Origin: an uncultured Chloroflexota bacterium
Lineage (GTDB): Bacteria; Chloroflexota; Dehalococcoidia; UBA2247; RBG-13-53-26
NCBI GenBank assembly: GCA_937860285.1
Contig: CALMBS010000150.1
Coordinates: forward strand, 1 to 20,612
Length of the DNA: 20,612 nt
Direction of reading: 5' to 3'
The number at the start of each line of letters is the position of its first letter. Position 1 is the stretch's first letter. The translations under genes were made by a program, and so were the position numbers. Under the pieces are notes generated by a model that was not told the DNA's origin, did not search any database, and saw nothing but the letters and a program-made list of their open reading frames with translations. Positions 7,281 to 15,532 of this stretch are shown here, piece after piece.

Positions 7281-7302
7281 GGGCCTCCTCACGAGGAGGC
7301 CC
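7281..7302 (-). terminator. Stable hairpin between the flavoprotein and transglutaminase-like genes
   Basis: GGGCCTCCTC (7281-7290) and GAGGAGGCCC (7293-7302) are perfect complements, in practice a 9-bp stem with a 4-base loop. On the minus strand it lies 42 bases after the stop of the nitronate-monooxygenase-like gene and 22 bases before the ATG of the transglutaminase-like gene. No T-run follows, so it may be a weak terminator, an attenuator or an mRNA stability element. Confidence 0.5.
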
Positions 7303-7344
7303 GCCCTCCGCCGCCACTGTGGGAAAGAGAACCTCGATGGCTCG

Positions 7345-8406
7345 TCAAGGCCTGATTTTGACGCTGGCGCCGTCGACCACCGCCTGGACGTTGCTCACCA
7401 CGCTCAGCATCACCTCCTTGACCGTGGGAATGCTGTCGCACCGGCCGGCCACCTGGCCGCAGAGCAGGAAGCCCTCGTCGGCGTCGGCATCCTGGTAGGC
7501 GCGGCGTATCCTCTCGAATCCGGGGACCATGTTCATGTTGAATTCGGTCGACTCCGCGTTCCGGGTGAGCGCCTTGCGGCCCAGCGGCGCCATGTCGCCG
7601 GCCCTCATCTTCAGCTTGCGGCTGAGCCTGATGGCCGACAGCAACTTCTCCCAGGAAGACGCCCCCTTGCGGTAGGTCATCAGACGTTTGACGTAGTCGT
7701 TCACCAGGGCCCTGGCGTTGAAGCCCGTGGCCATGTCGCTGGCAAAGGTATCGTCGGCCGTGGCTTTGACCATCCGCTGCTTGATGTTCTCGGGGACCGG
7801 GCTCTCCTGGGTCATGGCAAAACGGGTGCCCATGGCCACCCCGTCCGCCCCCAGGCACAGGGCCGCCGCGAGACTCCGGGCATCCGCGATGCCGCCGGCC
7901 GCTATGATGGGCACCTTCACTTTGTCCGCTACGTCGGGTATCAGCACCATGGTGCCCACGAACCCGGTGTGCCCGCCGCCCTCCGATCCGGCCACGATGA
8001 CGCCATCTATCCCGTGCTTCGCCAGCTTCATGGCGTGGCCCAGCGAACCACACGTGTGGATGACCTTCATCCTGGCTTCCTTCGCCCATCCCATGAGCTC
8101 CGCCGGGTTCCCGATGGAGGTATTCACCACCTTTATGCCCTCTTCCTGGCAGACTTTGGCCACCTTGAATCTCTCGGGCAGGAGCATGGGGATGTTCACC
8201 CCGAAGGGCTTGTCGGTCATCTCCCGGACCTCTCGGATGGCCTTCCGTACCTCCTCCTCGCTGTTGCTGACGGTAGCCGACGCCAGCAGCCCGAAGCCGC
8301 CGGCATTGGAGACCGCCGCCACCAGCTTCGGCACAGAGACATACATCATCGCCGAGAGGACTATGGGGTACTCAACCTCGAACAGCTCCGTTATCCTGGT
8401 CTTCAT
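7345..8406 (-). CDS. Nitronate monooxygenase-like FMN flavoprotein (2-nitropropane dioxygenase/FabK superfamily)
   Basis: This 353-residue TIM-barrel flavoprotein shows ELFEVEYPIVLSAMMYVS (7-24), the glycine-rich NAGGFGLL (34-41), PFGVNIPML (67-75), VAGSEGGGHTGFVG (138-151) with His146 at the place of the family's active-site His, AAGGIADARSLAAAL (169-183) and GVAMGTRF (189-196) for FMN phosphate binding. Relatives oxidise alkyl nitronates, act as enoyl-ACP reductases (FabK) or have unknown substrates. In catabolic clusters of CoA-linked pathways such proteins are common and usually uncharacterised, so nitronate oxidation should not be assumed. I chose ATG at 8406 rather than the TTG one codon upstream because AAGGAAGG is then 7 bases away. 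It lies 40 bases after the crotonase gene, in the same minus-strand transcript. Confidence 0.88.
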   Translation of the reverse strand: MKTRITELFEVEYPIVLSAMMYVSVPKLVAAVSNAGGFGLLASATVSNSEEEVRKAIREVREMTDKPFGVNIPMLLPERFKVAKVCQEEGIKVVNTSIGNPAELMGWAKEARMKVIHTCGSLGHAMKLAKHGIDGVIVAGSEGGGHTGFVGTMVLIPDVADKVKVPIIAAGGIADARSLAAALCLGADGVAMGTRFAMTQESPVPENIKQRMVKATADDTFASDMATGFNARALVNDYVKRLMTYRKGASSWEKLLSAIRLSRKLKMRAGDMAPLGRKALTRNAESTEFNMNMVPGFERIRRAYQDADADEGFLLCGQVAGRCDSIPTVKEVMLSVVSNVQAVVDGASVKIRP

Positions 8407-8446
8407 CAAATAGCCTTCCTTTCCCTGTCTTGTCGCGATCGGTGGC

Positions 8447-9232
8447 CTATCCCCGGGCCTTTCCCCTGTCCACGAAGGTCTTCATGCCCGCCTCCATGTC
8501 CTTCCACGCCGCAGTATCCCTGGCCTTTTCGGCGTCAATGAAGCCCAGAGCTTCTTCGATGCCCGGGACAGCCGCGGTTTCCCGGATCAGGCGCTTGGCC
8601 AGCTTGAGGGCCGGAAGGCTCTTGTCGCGCAGCTGCGAAAGAAGCGTCTCCAGCTCGCGGGCCAGCATCTCTTCAGGCACCGCGCGCAGCACCAGCCCGT
8701 ATTCCTGCGCTTCGCGGCCGCTCAGCGTCTTGCCGGTCAGTCCCAGCTCGACGGCCTTCTGCAGGCCGGCCGCACGCGGCATCTGCCACAGGGAGAGGTG
8801 CCCTACTATGTTCTGCTTCATGTGACCGTCCCCTATGACGGCGTTGTCGGCGCAGATGACCATGTCGCAGGCCAGCATCACCTCAAAACCGCCGCCGACG
8901 GCATGGCCCCGGACCACGGCCACGGTGGGGATGGGCAGGCGGCTGATGCTCACCACGGTCTGGTTGAACAGTTCCCCCAGCTTGGACGCTGCCTGAGGGC
9001 GCCCCGTGGCCAGCGAGTGCTGGAGGAACTTAATGTCCACTCCGGCCGAGAAAGTCCCGCCGTTCCCCGTGACCACCAGCGCCTTCACGTCAGGCGAAGC
9101 CTCGGCCTCCTTGATGGACGCCAGCATCTCGGCAGCCAGGTCCATGTTGAATGAGTTCCTGGCCGCCGGCCGGTCCAGCATGATGGTGGCGACGCCTCTG
9201 TCTACAGCGAACTTGGTGCTGGTACGCTCCAT
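8447..9232 (-). CDS. Enoyl-CoA hydratase/isomerase (crotonase) family protein
   Basis: The 261-residue protein has the crotonase core: VATIMLDRPAARNSFN (14-29), the oxyanion-hole segments FSAGVDI (61-67) and HAVGGGFEVMLACD (110-123), and ADNAVIGDGHMKQNIVG (128-144). Glu117 matches the first catalytic Glu of rat enoyl-CoA hydratase (Glu144). The second (Glu164) is replaced by His137, 20 residues later, exactly in register. This points to isomerase, hydrolase, decarboxylase or C-C lyase chemistry rather than plain hydration. The frame is open upstream to 9289, but ATG at 9232 is preferred: AGGAGG lies 6 bases upstream, and the first conserved beta strand follows at once. It starts 10 bases after the beta-subunit stop, so it belongs to the carboxylase operon and may act on the CoA ester of the carboxylated product. 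Confidence 0.9.
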   Translation of the reverse strand: MERTSTKFAVDRGVATIMLDRPAARNSFNMDLAAEMLASIKEAEASPDVKALVVTGNGGTFSAGVDIKFLQHSLATGRPQAASKLGELFNQTVVSISRLPIPTVAVVRGHAVGGGFEVMLACDMVICADNAVIGDGHMKQNIVGHLSLWQMPRAAGLQKAVELGLTGKTLSGREAQEYGLVLRAVPEEMLARELETLLSQLRDKSLPALKLAKRLIRETAAVPGIEEALGFIDAEKARDTAAWKDMEAGMKTFVDRGKARG

Positions 9233-9242
9233 GCCATGCCTC

Positions 9243-11402
9243 CTACTTCTCGCGGAACCAGACGAACTTGTGCTCGTCCAGCTCGACATAGTTCCTGGGT
9301 GGCACTACCAGTGTGGTCATGGGATGCTCGATGACGGCCGGGCCCTCCACCCTGTTGCCCGGCTCCAGAAGGTCCATCTCCCAGGTCTGGAAGGGCATCC
9401 ACCTCCCATCCATGTAGGCCTTCCTGTCCCCCTTGAAGGCCTTCTTCGAAGGGGTCCTTCCCTTGAGGGGGTAGCTGGCCAGCTCCGGCTTCGTCCGGGG
9501 CACCACCGCCTCCAAGTAGACCTCGGCAACCTGGTGCCCGTTGGGGAACCGGGCCGCGGCCGGGTAAATGGTGGCGTAGGTCTTCTCGAACGCGGCCACG
9601 ATGTTGTCGACGTCTGCCGCCGTGTTCACCCTGCCTGACGGAATGGCTGATTCCCAGGTGTGCAGCTGACCGATGTAGGAGGCCGCGACGCCATACCTGA
9701 AGCTGACCCGGTCCCTGGGGATCCCCTCTGCCTCCATTTCCTGGTAGGCGCGGTTCTCCAGCTCCTCCCAGGCCTGGTTCAGTCCCATCCCCATGAAAAC
9801 CTTGTGCTCGTCCGGCATGCCGGGCGCAATGAGGCAGGTGACAGCCTTGTCATAGCGGTGGAAGTAGTCGGCCGAAGCCACGCCGAAGGCCGAGAAGGCC
9901 GCCGCCCAGGGAACGGTGAGGATACCGCCGAACTTGACCCGCCGGTCCACTCCCCACATGTGCATGGGGCCGCTGCCGCCGTAGACTATGAGGTTGAACT
10001 CCAGCGGGTTCAACCCGCGGGAGCTGAGTATGGAGTTGATGCAGTCCGTCATGTCGGAGTGGAGGAGGTCCAGCACCTTCTCCGATGCTTCAAACACATC
10101 CTGGCCCATGGGCCTGGCCAGCCTCTCGGTCAGGGCTTCCAGGGCCCTCTCCCTGCTTACCTTGACCTTGCCGCCCAGGAAGTAGTCCGGGTTGAGGTAG
10201 CCCAGCACCAGATCGATGTCGCCCACCGTGATCTCCGGGTAGTCGTAGCAGGTGCCGATCCGGCTCCCGGCGCTGTCCGGGCCCAGGGTAATGCGCTTCG
10301 TCTTCGGCTCCACGCGGATCGCCGTGCCGGTACCGGCGCCGATGGAGTTGATGTCCACCATGGGAATCCTGAGCCGGTGGTTGGCGAAATTGGGGTCCTT
10401 GTTCACCGGCAGCATGTTGTCGATCACCAGGCCAACGTCCCAGCTGGTGCCGCCCAAGTCCGCACAGACCAGGTTGGCATTCCCGAGGGCCTTGGCCACC
10501 GCCTGGCCCCCCAGCATCCCTCCGGTGGGGCCGGAGACAATGGCCTCCACCAGCCTGGGATGGCGGATATTGGCCACGGCCCCATAAGACAGAAGAGTCA
10601 GCAGGTCCCACCTGTAACCGTATCCCTTGGCCCTCTGCTCGACTTCGAACAGCTGCTCGCTGCCAACCTTGGTGACGTAGCATTGAATCAGCAGGGTCTT
10701 CAGCCTCTGTGACTCCCGGGCCAGCGGGCATACCTCACAGGACGCGGCCACCGGGGTCTCCAGACCCCTCCCGGCCACGATGTCGCGGGCTATCTTCGCC
10801 GCTCTCAGCTCGTGTGACGGATTGACATAGGACCCCAGGAAGAGGATGCCGATGTACTCCACCCCCTGGTCGAGGAGCTCGTTCACTCCGCGGACCCCGT
10901 CATCTTCCCGCATCGGGAAGATAACCTGACCCGGCATATAGTGGTGCCCCATGTAGTAGCTTCCCACCGAGGTGCGCTCCGTTACCTCCCTTATGAGCTT
11001 GGGGTGCACCAGGGGCGGCGTATGCTCGTGAAGCATCTGCCGTGGTATCTCTTCGTATGTCAGTCCCAGCCAGGTCAGGCCCCTCTCCACGTAGGGCAGG
11101 TCCCGCATCCCCCTGGTGATGAGGAGCCCTACCTTCGAGCCCGATTGAGTCAGCAGTATGTTCAGCATCGTGGTGCCGGTGTAGACACTGCTGATCGCCT
11201 TCTCATGGACCTCTCTGCCGGTCATGTCCCAGTAGCTGGCCGCGTCCTCCACCGAGCTGCCGTAGCTCAGGGCCTCGGTGGTGTGGTTCGTGAGGGCCTT
11301 CCCCAGCACGAATTCCCCGTGTTCACCCACCAGGAAGGTGTCGGTCATCGTGCCGCCGGCATCCAGGGCGATTATGCACCTTCTCTTTCGGCTTGTGGCC
11401 AT
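9243..11402 (-). CDS. acxA: Acetone carboxylase-like beta subunit (hydantoinase A/oxoprolinase family)
   Basis: The 719-residue protein is very close to the length of acetone carboxylase beta subunits. It is an ASKHA-fold ATPase: IALDAGGTMTD (11-21) is the N-terminal phosphate loop, SGPTGG (290-295) and ADLGGTSWDVG (314-324) form the second nucleotide site, and YGGSGPMH (474-481) is the closing family motif. In acetone carboxylases this subunit uses ATP to activate bicarbonate and the ketone enolate through phosphorylated intermediates. The identity as a carboxylase rather than a hydantoinase rests mainly on the neighbouring gamma subunit. The ATG at 11402 has AGGGAGG 6 bases away, inside the end of the gamma gene, and the two genes are separated by 1 base, which indicates translational coupling. 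The symbol is by similarity; the ketone substrate is unknown and could be acetone, another methyl ketone or an aryl ketone. Confidence 0.88.
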   Translation of the reverse strand: MATSRKRRCIIALDAGGTMTDTFLVGEHGEFVLGKALTNHTTEALSYGSSVEDAASYWDMTGREVHEKAISSVYTGTTMLNILLTQSGSKVGLLITRGMRDLPYVERGLTWLGLTYEEIPRQMLHEHTPPLVHPKLIREVTERTSVGSYYMGHHYMPGQVIFPMREDDGVRGVNELLDQGVEYIGILFLGSYVNPSHELRAAKIARDIVAGRGLETPVAASCEVCPLARESQRLKTLLIQCYVTKVGSEQLFEVEQRAKGYGYRWDLLTLLSYGAVANIRHPRLVEAIVSGPTGGMLGGQAVAKALGNANLVCADLGGTSWDVGLVIDNMLPVNKDPNFANHRLRIPMVDINSIGAGTGTAIRVEPKTKRITLGPDSAGSRIGTCYDYPEITVGDIDLVLGYLNPDYFLGGKVKVSRERALEALTERLARPMGQDVFEASEKVLDLLHSDMTDCINSILSSRGLNPLEFNLIVYGGSGPMHMWGVDRRVKFGGILTVPWAAAFSAFGVASADYFHRYDKAVTCLIAPGMPDEHKVFMGMGLNQAWEELENRAYQEMEAEGIPRDRVSFRYGVAASYIGQLHTWESAIPSGRVNTAADVDNIVAAFEKTYATIYPAAARFPNGHQVAEVYLEAVVPRTKPELASYPLKGRTPSKKAFKGDRKAYMDGRWMPFQTWEMDLLEPGNRVEGPAVIEHPMTTLVVPPRNYVELDEHKFVWFREK

Positions 11403-11403
11403 G

Positions 11404-11970
11404 CTAGTCCTCCCTGGCCCACTGGCCCGTCAGTTCACAGGTCCTGTCCTGGAACCAGTCCGGGCTCTCATCGGGCAGTGGTTTTCCCAGCCAGTCACGG
11501 TAGAAGGTATCGAGGTCGGGCAGGACCTCGAACACCGGCAACTGGCCCACGGGCGCTGTCTCCACGGACAAAAGGCTGAGACAGCCCGGGCAGTAGTACT
11601 CCCGCAGCTCCGCCCTCTCGACGTCGGGCATGGCCACTTCCACCGGGAAGACCTTCTTCATATCCTCCCGGGTCCTGCGGACGCGTACCCGCGAGCCAAG
11701 CTTCCAGTTCACCCGGTAGTCGCCGAACTCGTGGCCGCAGTCGCATTTGATTAGCCTCTCGCGGCCCTTGGCGACGATGTAGAGGTGCTCAGATACGCGC
11801 AGCAGGATCTTCTCCTTCCAGAAGACCCTGGACTGCAGCACATCGAGGTACTTCCAGAACCGGTCAGCATCCTTGACCGGAAGCCTGACCAGCTCCTTGG
11901 CCCTCTTCCAGGTAATGGTCCCGTCTACCAGGCTGGCGACGGTCTCTCTCGGCACCGCATTGTCCTGCAT
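11404..11970 (-). CDS. acxC: Acetone carboxylase-like gamma subunit
   Basis: The 188-residue protein is the diagnostic member of the three-gene set. The pattern agrees with acetone carboxylase gamma subunits as I know them: DADRFWKYLDVLQSRV (34-49), HLYIVAKG (62-69), KCDCGHEFGDYRVNWKLG (75-92), ELREYYCPGCL (121-131) and PVFEVLPDLDTFYRDWLGKPLP (145-166). Cys76, Cys78, Cys127 and Cys130 would form a structural zinc site. The known gamma subunits are about 168 residues long, so this one is slightly longer at the C-terminus. The subunit is part of the alpha2-beta2-gamma2 complex and has no catalytic motif of its own. The ATG is 3 bases after the alpha stop, with AAGGGGG in the alpha gene end as ribosome site. 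Related small subunits occur in acetophenone carboxylase, so the ketone cannot be specified. Confidence 0.9.
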   Translation of the reverse strand: MQDNAVPRETVASLVDGTITWKRAKELVRLPVKDADRFWKYLDVLQSRVFWKEKILLRVSEHLYIVAKGRERLIKCDCGHEFGDYRVNWKLGSRVRVRRTREDMKKVFPVEVAMPDVERAELREYYCPGCLSLLSVETAPVGQLPVFEVLPDLDTFYRDWLGKPLPDESPDWFQDRTCELTGQWARED

Positions 11971-11973
11971 GCC

Positions 11974-14169
11974 CTACCCCCTTATCTGCTGCAGCGCATA
12001 GTCTTCGTCCAGCTGCCAGAAGGACTTGAACCTGCCGGCAAACCCGGGATAGCGCAGCAGATCGGCGTACATGTTGCTGACATCCGTGTGCATTTCCTTC
12101 CCGGCTATCAGCTGCCGTTCCTCCTTCCACCAATCCCTGGCCTCCACGGATTCGGCCTTCCGCTGCACCTTCATGGTCTGGCGCAGCTGCGAGGTGGCGG
12201 CCTGGTTCACCTTTCCGCCCTGAAGCACCACGCCGTACAGGCCGCGCGCGACGTCCTTGGTGATCCATCCCCTGTCCACATCCTGCTCCACCAGGAGCGG
12301 GTCCCTTTCCAGCACATCGCCCCAGCCCAGCTGCGCACCCGCTCCAATGGCGAATATGTCGCCGTCTCCGCATTCGACGCTGGGGGTGAAGCGGTTGTAA
12401 ACGTCGATCTTCCCTGCCTTCAGCCTTCCGTCATTCACCCATTGGAGTAGCTCGACTATGTCCCGCGGATAGGTCCCACCACCCCTCACGATCTCCTTGA
12501 GGTTTGTGTCATGTACCCACATGACCACGTCTCCAGGCTCGGGGTAGCCGCCGGCCAGGCCGTGGCTGGGCATCCCCATGCCCCCGCCACTGGCTATGGA
12601 TGAGTTCATAACCAGGCGCTGCCCTGGCTCGAGAATGAGCTGGACGCCGCCCACACCGACGCCGCTCCGGTACTTGCCATGACCGCAGTAGTTCGGTATT
12701 ATGCTGCGGCCGAGGTACAGGATGGGCGGTTGCACGAACTCGCTCACCTCGATCTCACCGCTGTCGGACTGCGGATTGGGCCCGCCGAAGGTCCACGGGG
12801 CTCCGTCTCTGAATGGCTGCGGCGGGCCGCCGCCCGCACACACGTATGGCCAGTCCCCGCCGGCCCACGGCGTCCCGTCGGCAAACACCCCGTGCATGGC
12901 CTGCCCGGGGCCGCTGGCGGCCTGGGGCAGCACCTCTTCCAGGTATCCGCGGGCGAACTTGGCCAGGGCGCTGACGCACATGAACATGTACAGATAGGCG
13001 GAACCCTCCATGAGACCCGTCAGGGTCGCAGCGTGGGGATTCTGCGGGTTGAACATGCTGCCGGGCGGCAGCTTCCAGTCGGTCACGTACTGCAGGGCGG
13101 TGTTCAAGGTGGAGGAGTAGGCGAACGAGGGCCAGCAACCTATCGAGCTGACCATGCGCAGGGCCGGCTCGTAGCAGTTGGCGTAGAAGGTGTCTTCGCT
13201 GCAGACGCCCTCCAGGTCCATGTGAAAAGTGCCTTCCCCGGTGATGGTGGTCGCGCAGGGGTAGCTCAGCAGCCAGTCCCGGTCCGCAAACGGAAACAGG
13301 GACTTCATTATCCCCTTGTATTGAACGACCTGGTACGCCTGGTATCCGTACTTCCCCGGCACCATCTGGGAGATGATCCGGCCCACCATCACCCGCCTCT
13401 CTCTCTCCAGCATCTCCTTCAGGCCTTGACGGAAGTAGTCAGCGCCGAACTCCTTGACTACCTCCAGCACCTTGTCGTGCAGGATAATGGCCCCGGTGGC
13501 CCGCATCTTTTCGTCCATGACGTTGAAGATGCCGGTGCGGGTCCGCCTTTCCCAGTGCAGCTCCCACCAGCGGTGCAGCCTGAAATCCTCTCCGGACTTC
13601 GTCGGGGGATAGATGAAGCCATCGGTGAAGGCGTCCACCGACATGGTGCCCAGCCCGCCGGCCTGAATGGCCCCGACGTCGGAGATGTGGCTCATGCCCA
13701 TGGTCCAGGCCACCAGCTCGCCGTCGTAGAAGACCGGGATGGTGGTGAAGCAGTCGGCGTTGTGCGGGGCGCCGTACCTGGTATCATTGCAGGAGAATAT
13801 GTCCCCGGGCCGGATGCCGGGGTTCTCCTCGAAGTCCAGGGAAGCCATGGCGCGGATGATGAACGGGGCGCTCTGGAGGTGCCCTATGAGGCCGTATGAT
13901 GATGCCGCGAGATCGCCTTCGGGGACGGCCAGCATGAACTGCAACTCCTCCATGAGCAGGGCCATGGGATTGGCGGTGATGTATCTGGCCGTGCTCCTGG
14001 CCGCAACGCAGGCTGCCACCAGCCTCATCTGGAACTTCATGAACTTGGCCGGGTCCTCCTCGACCAATGGCAGGGTCCGCAGCCCATAGATGTGCCCCGT
14101 CTCCTTGAAAAGCGTCTCCGCGTTGGCGACGGCATCTTTGAGTGTCTTGCCCCCGAAAGCTATCCCCAT
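11974..14169 (-). CDS. acxB: Acetone carboxylase-like alpha subunit (hydantoinase B/oxoprolinase family)
   Basis: The 731-residue protein belongs to the HyuB family. The metal-site region reads FSCNDTRYGAPHNADCFTTI (125-144) and MGMSHISDVGAIQAGG (157-172): Asn128-Asp129, His136-x-x-Asp139 and His161-x-x-Asp164 follow the H-x-x-D plus H-x-x-D arrangement of the family, which in acetone carboxylase is associated with the Mn centre where the C-C bond forms. A glycine-rich GVGVGGVQLI (519-528) and NSSIASGGGMG (541-551) lie in the C-terminal half. It is about 40 residues shorter than typical acetone carboxylase alpha chains, with no obvious loss of motif. The ATG at 14169 has AAAGGAG 6 bases upstream. 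It is the first of the alpha-gamma-beta set; the classic order is beta-alpha-gamma. Carboxylase function is inferred from the gamma partner. Confidence 0.88.
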   Translation of the reverse strand: MGIAFGGKTLKDAVANAETLFKETGHIYGLRTLPLVEEDPAKFMKFQMRLVAACVAARSTARYITANPMALLMEELQFMLAVPEGDLAASSYGLIGHLQSAPFIIRAMASLDFEENPGIRPGDIFSCNDTRYGAPHNADCFTTIPVFYDGELVAWTMGMSHISDVGAIQAGGLGTMSVDAFTDGFIYPPTKSGEDFRLHRWWELHWERRTRTGIFNVMDEKMRATGAIILHDKVLEVVKEFGADYFRQGLKEMLERERRVMVGRIISQMVPGKYGYQAYQVVQYKGIMKSLFPFADRDWLLSYPCATTITGEGTFHMDLEGVCSEDTFYANCYEPALRMVSSIGCWPSFAYSSTLNTALQYVTDWKLPPGSMFNPQNPHAATLTGLMEGSAYLYMFMCVSALAKFARGYLEEVLPQAASGPGQAMHGVFADGTPWAGGDWPYVCAGGGPPQPFRDGAPWTFGGPNPQSDSGEIEVSEFVQPPILYLGRSIIPNYCGHGKYRSGVGVGGVQLILEPGQRLVMNSSIASGGGMGMPSHGLAGGYPEPGDVVMWVHDTNLKEIVRGGGTYPRDIVELLQWVNDGRLKAGKIDVYNRFTPSVECGDGDIFAIGAGAQLGWGDVLERDPLLVEQDVDRGWITKDVARGLYGVVLQGGKVNQAATSQLRQTMKVQRKAESVEARDWWKEERQLIAGKEMHTDVSNMYADLLRYPGFAGRFKSFWQLDEDYALQQIRG

Positions 14170-14235
14170 GGTTCTCCTTTCGGGCGGGCAGGAGTGCCCC
14201 TGGACGTCTTCCGTCCCTGAGGCTCCCGGGCCTTC

Positions 14236-15483
14236 CTACAGAATGCCACCCGCCCGCATATCTCCAATCTGTTCCCAGGTGTAGCCGGCCTCCAGCAGCA
14301 CCTCTTCGGTATCCTGGCCGAACTCCGGGGCGGCGCCCCTGATCCGGCCCGGGGTCTTGGACAGCTTCACCGGAATCCCCAGCATCTTCAGAGGCACGCC
14401 GGACTGGTGCATTACCTCGGTGATGTACTCGTTGGCCACTACCTGGGGGTCATTTTCCAGACCCTCGTAGTCGTTCACATAGCAGCAGTCGATGTCCTCC
14501 GCCAGGAGCAGCGGCATCCACTCCGTGGTTGTCTTCTTCAGGAAGGCCTTCTCGATCATGCTCCTCACGTCGTCCAGGCTGAAGTCCACATCGGCCCCAC
14601 CCAGATGGGCTAGCCCATCTCTTATCTTGGGGAAGCGCGGGTCCTTCTCGAACTCGGACAGGCCCAGTATCCGCAGCAGTCTGGGGAAGGTGATCTGGGG
14701 CTGCGGGTTGGCCAGGCAGATCCATTTGTTGTCGCCGCAGCGGTAGTGCTGCCAGGTGAAGTTGGTGCCGGTCTTCCTCTTGTACGCCGGCAGGTTGTCG
14801 CGCTGGATGAGGTATATCCCCAGGGGCAGGGTTTGCAGCCACATGACACTGGCCAGCTGCGAGACCTCCACGTGCTGGCCCACGCCATGGCGCTCCCTGG
14901 CGATCACCCCCAGCAGGGCCGCGTAGGCCGTCATGATGGCGCCGAGAGCGTCCCCCTCGCAGACCAGGGTGTAGAAGATATCGTCGGTGTCGCAGGGGAT
15001 GCTGCGGCTGTGGAACCAGGTCAGTCCGCTCCGCGAGACGCCCGAGATGTCGGTAGACCCGATGGCAGCGTCCGGTCCCTTGAGACCGTAGGAGGTGGCC
15101 GAGACCAGGATGATGTTGGGGTTGTACCGGCACAGGGTGGGGTAGTCCACCTTCAGTTTCTCGGCGACGCCCACCCGCCAGTTCTGGGTCACCACGTCGG
15201 CCTTCTCCACCAGCCTGTAAAAGACCTCACGCCCCTTCTCCTCGGTGAGGTTCAGGGTCATCGACCTCTTGCCCCGGCTCATCACCTGGAAGTAGGGCAC
15301 CAGGCCGTGGGTCTCCGAGGCGGGCTTGTAGAGAAGGCCGCGGCTGGGGTCTCCCCTCTTGGGCTCCTCGATCTTTATCACCTCGGCCCCCATGTCGGCC
15401 AGCATCACCGTGGCCTGCGGCCCCATCTGCCATATCGTCAGGTCCAGGATGCGGATACCTTCCAGAGGAGACTTCATTTCCAT
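14236..15483 (-). CDS. Class III (CaiB/BaiF) CoA-transferase
   Basis: The 415-residue protein begins with the family start MKSPLEGIRILDLT (3-16), then VMLADMGAEVIKIEEP (26-41) and GKRSMTLNLT (71-80). Asp178 in CEGDALGA aligns with the catalytic Asp that forms the aspartyl-CoA anhydride in formyl-CoA transferase, and GVGQHVEVSQL (200-210) is the conserved helix after it. CoA-transferases of this class move CoA from one acid to another without ATP. Placed 66 bases ahead of the carboxylase alpha gene, it is a good candidate for making the CoA ester of the beta-keto acid, in place of a CoA ligase or the usual SCOT-type transferase. The ATG at 15483 has AAAGGAAGGAAT upstream; ATG two codons later is an alternative. 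It differs from the racemase-like protein at 317 by lacking the GHD-N-Y element. The donor and acceptor acids are unknown. Confidence 0.9.
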   Translation of the reverse strand: MEMKSPLEGIRILDLTIWQMGPQATVMLADMGAEVIKIEEPKRGDPSRGLLYKPASETHGLVPYFQVMSRGKRSMTLNLTEEKGREVFYRLVEKADVVTQNWRVGVAEKLKVDYPTLCRYNPNIILVSATSYGLKGPDAAIGSTDISGVSRSGLTWFHSRSIPCDTDDIFYTLVCEGDALGAIMTAYAALLGVIARERHGVGQHVEVSQLASVMWLQTLPLGIYLIQRDNLPAYKRKTGTNFTWQHYRCGDNKWICLANPQPQITFPRLLRILGLSEFEKDPRFPKIRDGLAHLGGADVDFSLDDVRSMIEKAFLKKTTTEWMPLLLAEDIDCCYVNDYEGLENDPQVVANEYITEVMHQSGVPLKMLGIPVKLSKTPGRIRGAAPEFGQDTEEVLLEAGYTWEQIGDMRAGGIL

Positions 15484-15532
15484 GGGATTCCTTCCTTTCC
15501 TTCGCCCAGCGTTGACTGGTTCCGAAGCGGTC

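Noticed and set aside
7345..8406. Naming the flavoprotein as a true nitronate monooxygenase or as FabK.
   Set aside because: The shared FMN-barrel motifs do not separate the subfamilies, and the context gives no sign of nitro compounds or fatty acid synthesis. I kept a family-level name.
9233..9289. Extended start of the crotonase at 9289.
   Set aside because: It would add a Ser/Arg-rich leader and overlap the end of the beta subunit. ATG at 9232 has AGGAGG at 6 bases. The ATG 5 bases upstream of it is in another frame that soon stops.
9660..10712. Plus-strand open frame of 350 codons opposite the carboxylase beta subunit, and a similar 406-codon frame at 12679-13899 opposite the alpha subunit.
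   Set aside because: Both are antisense to well-supported genes, with no family motifs and no ribosome sites.
14845..14862. Apparent loss of the catalytic Asp in the CoA-transferase at 14236-15483 (GQHVEVSQLASV where others have SMQD).
   Set aside because: By counting along formyl-CoA transferase, the catalytic Asp lies about 30 residues earlier, in the segment before the GxGQ-V block. Asp178 (CEGDALGA) fills that place, so the enzyme looks intact.
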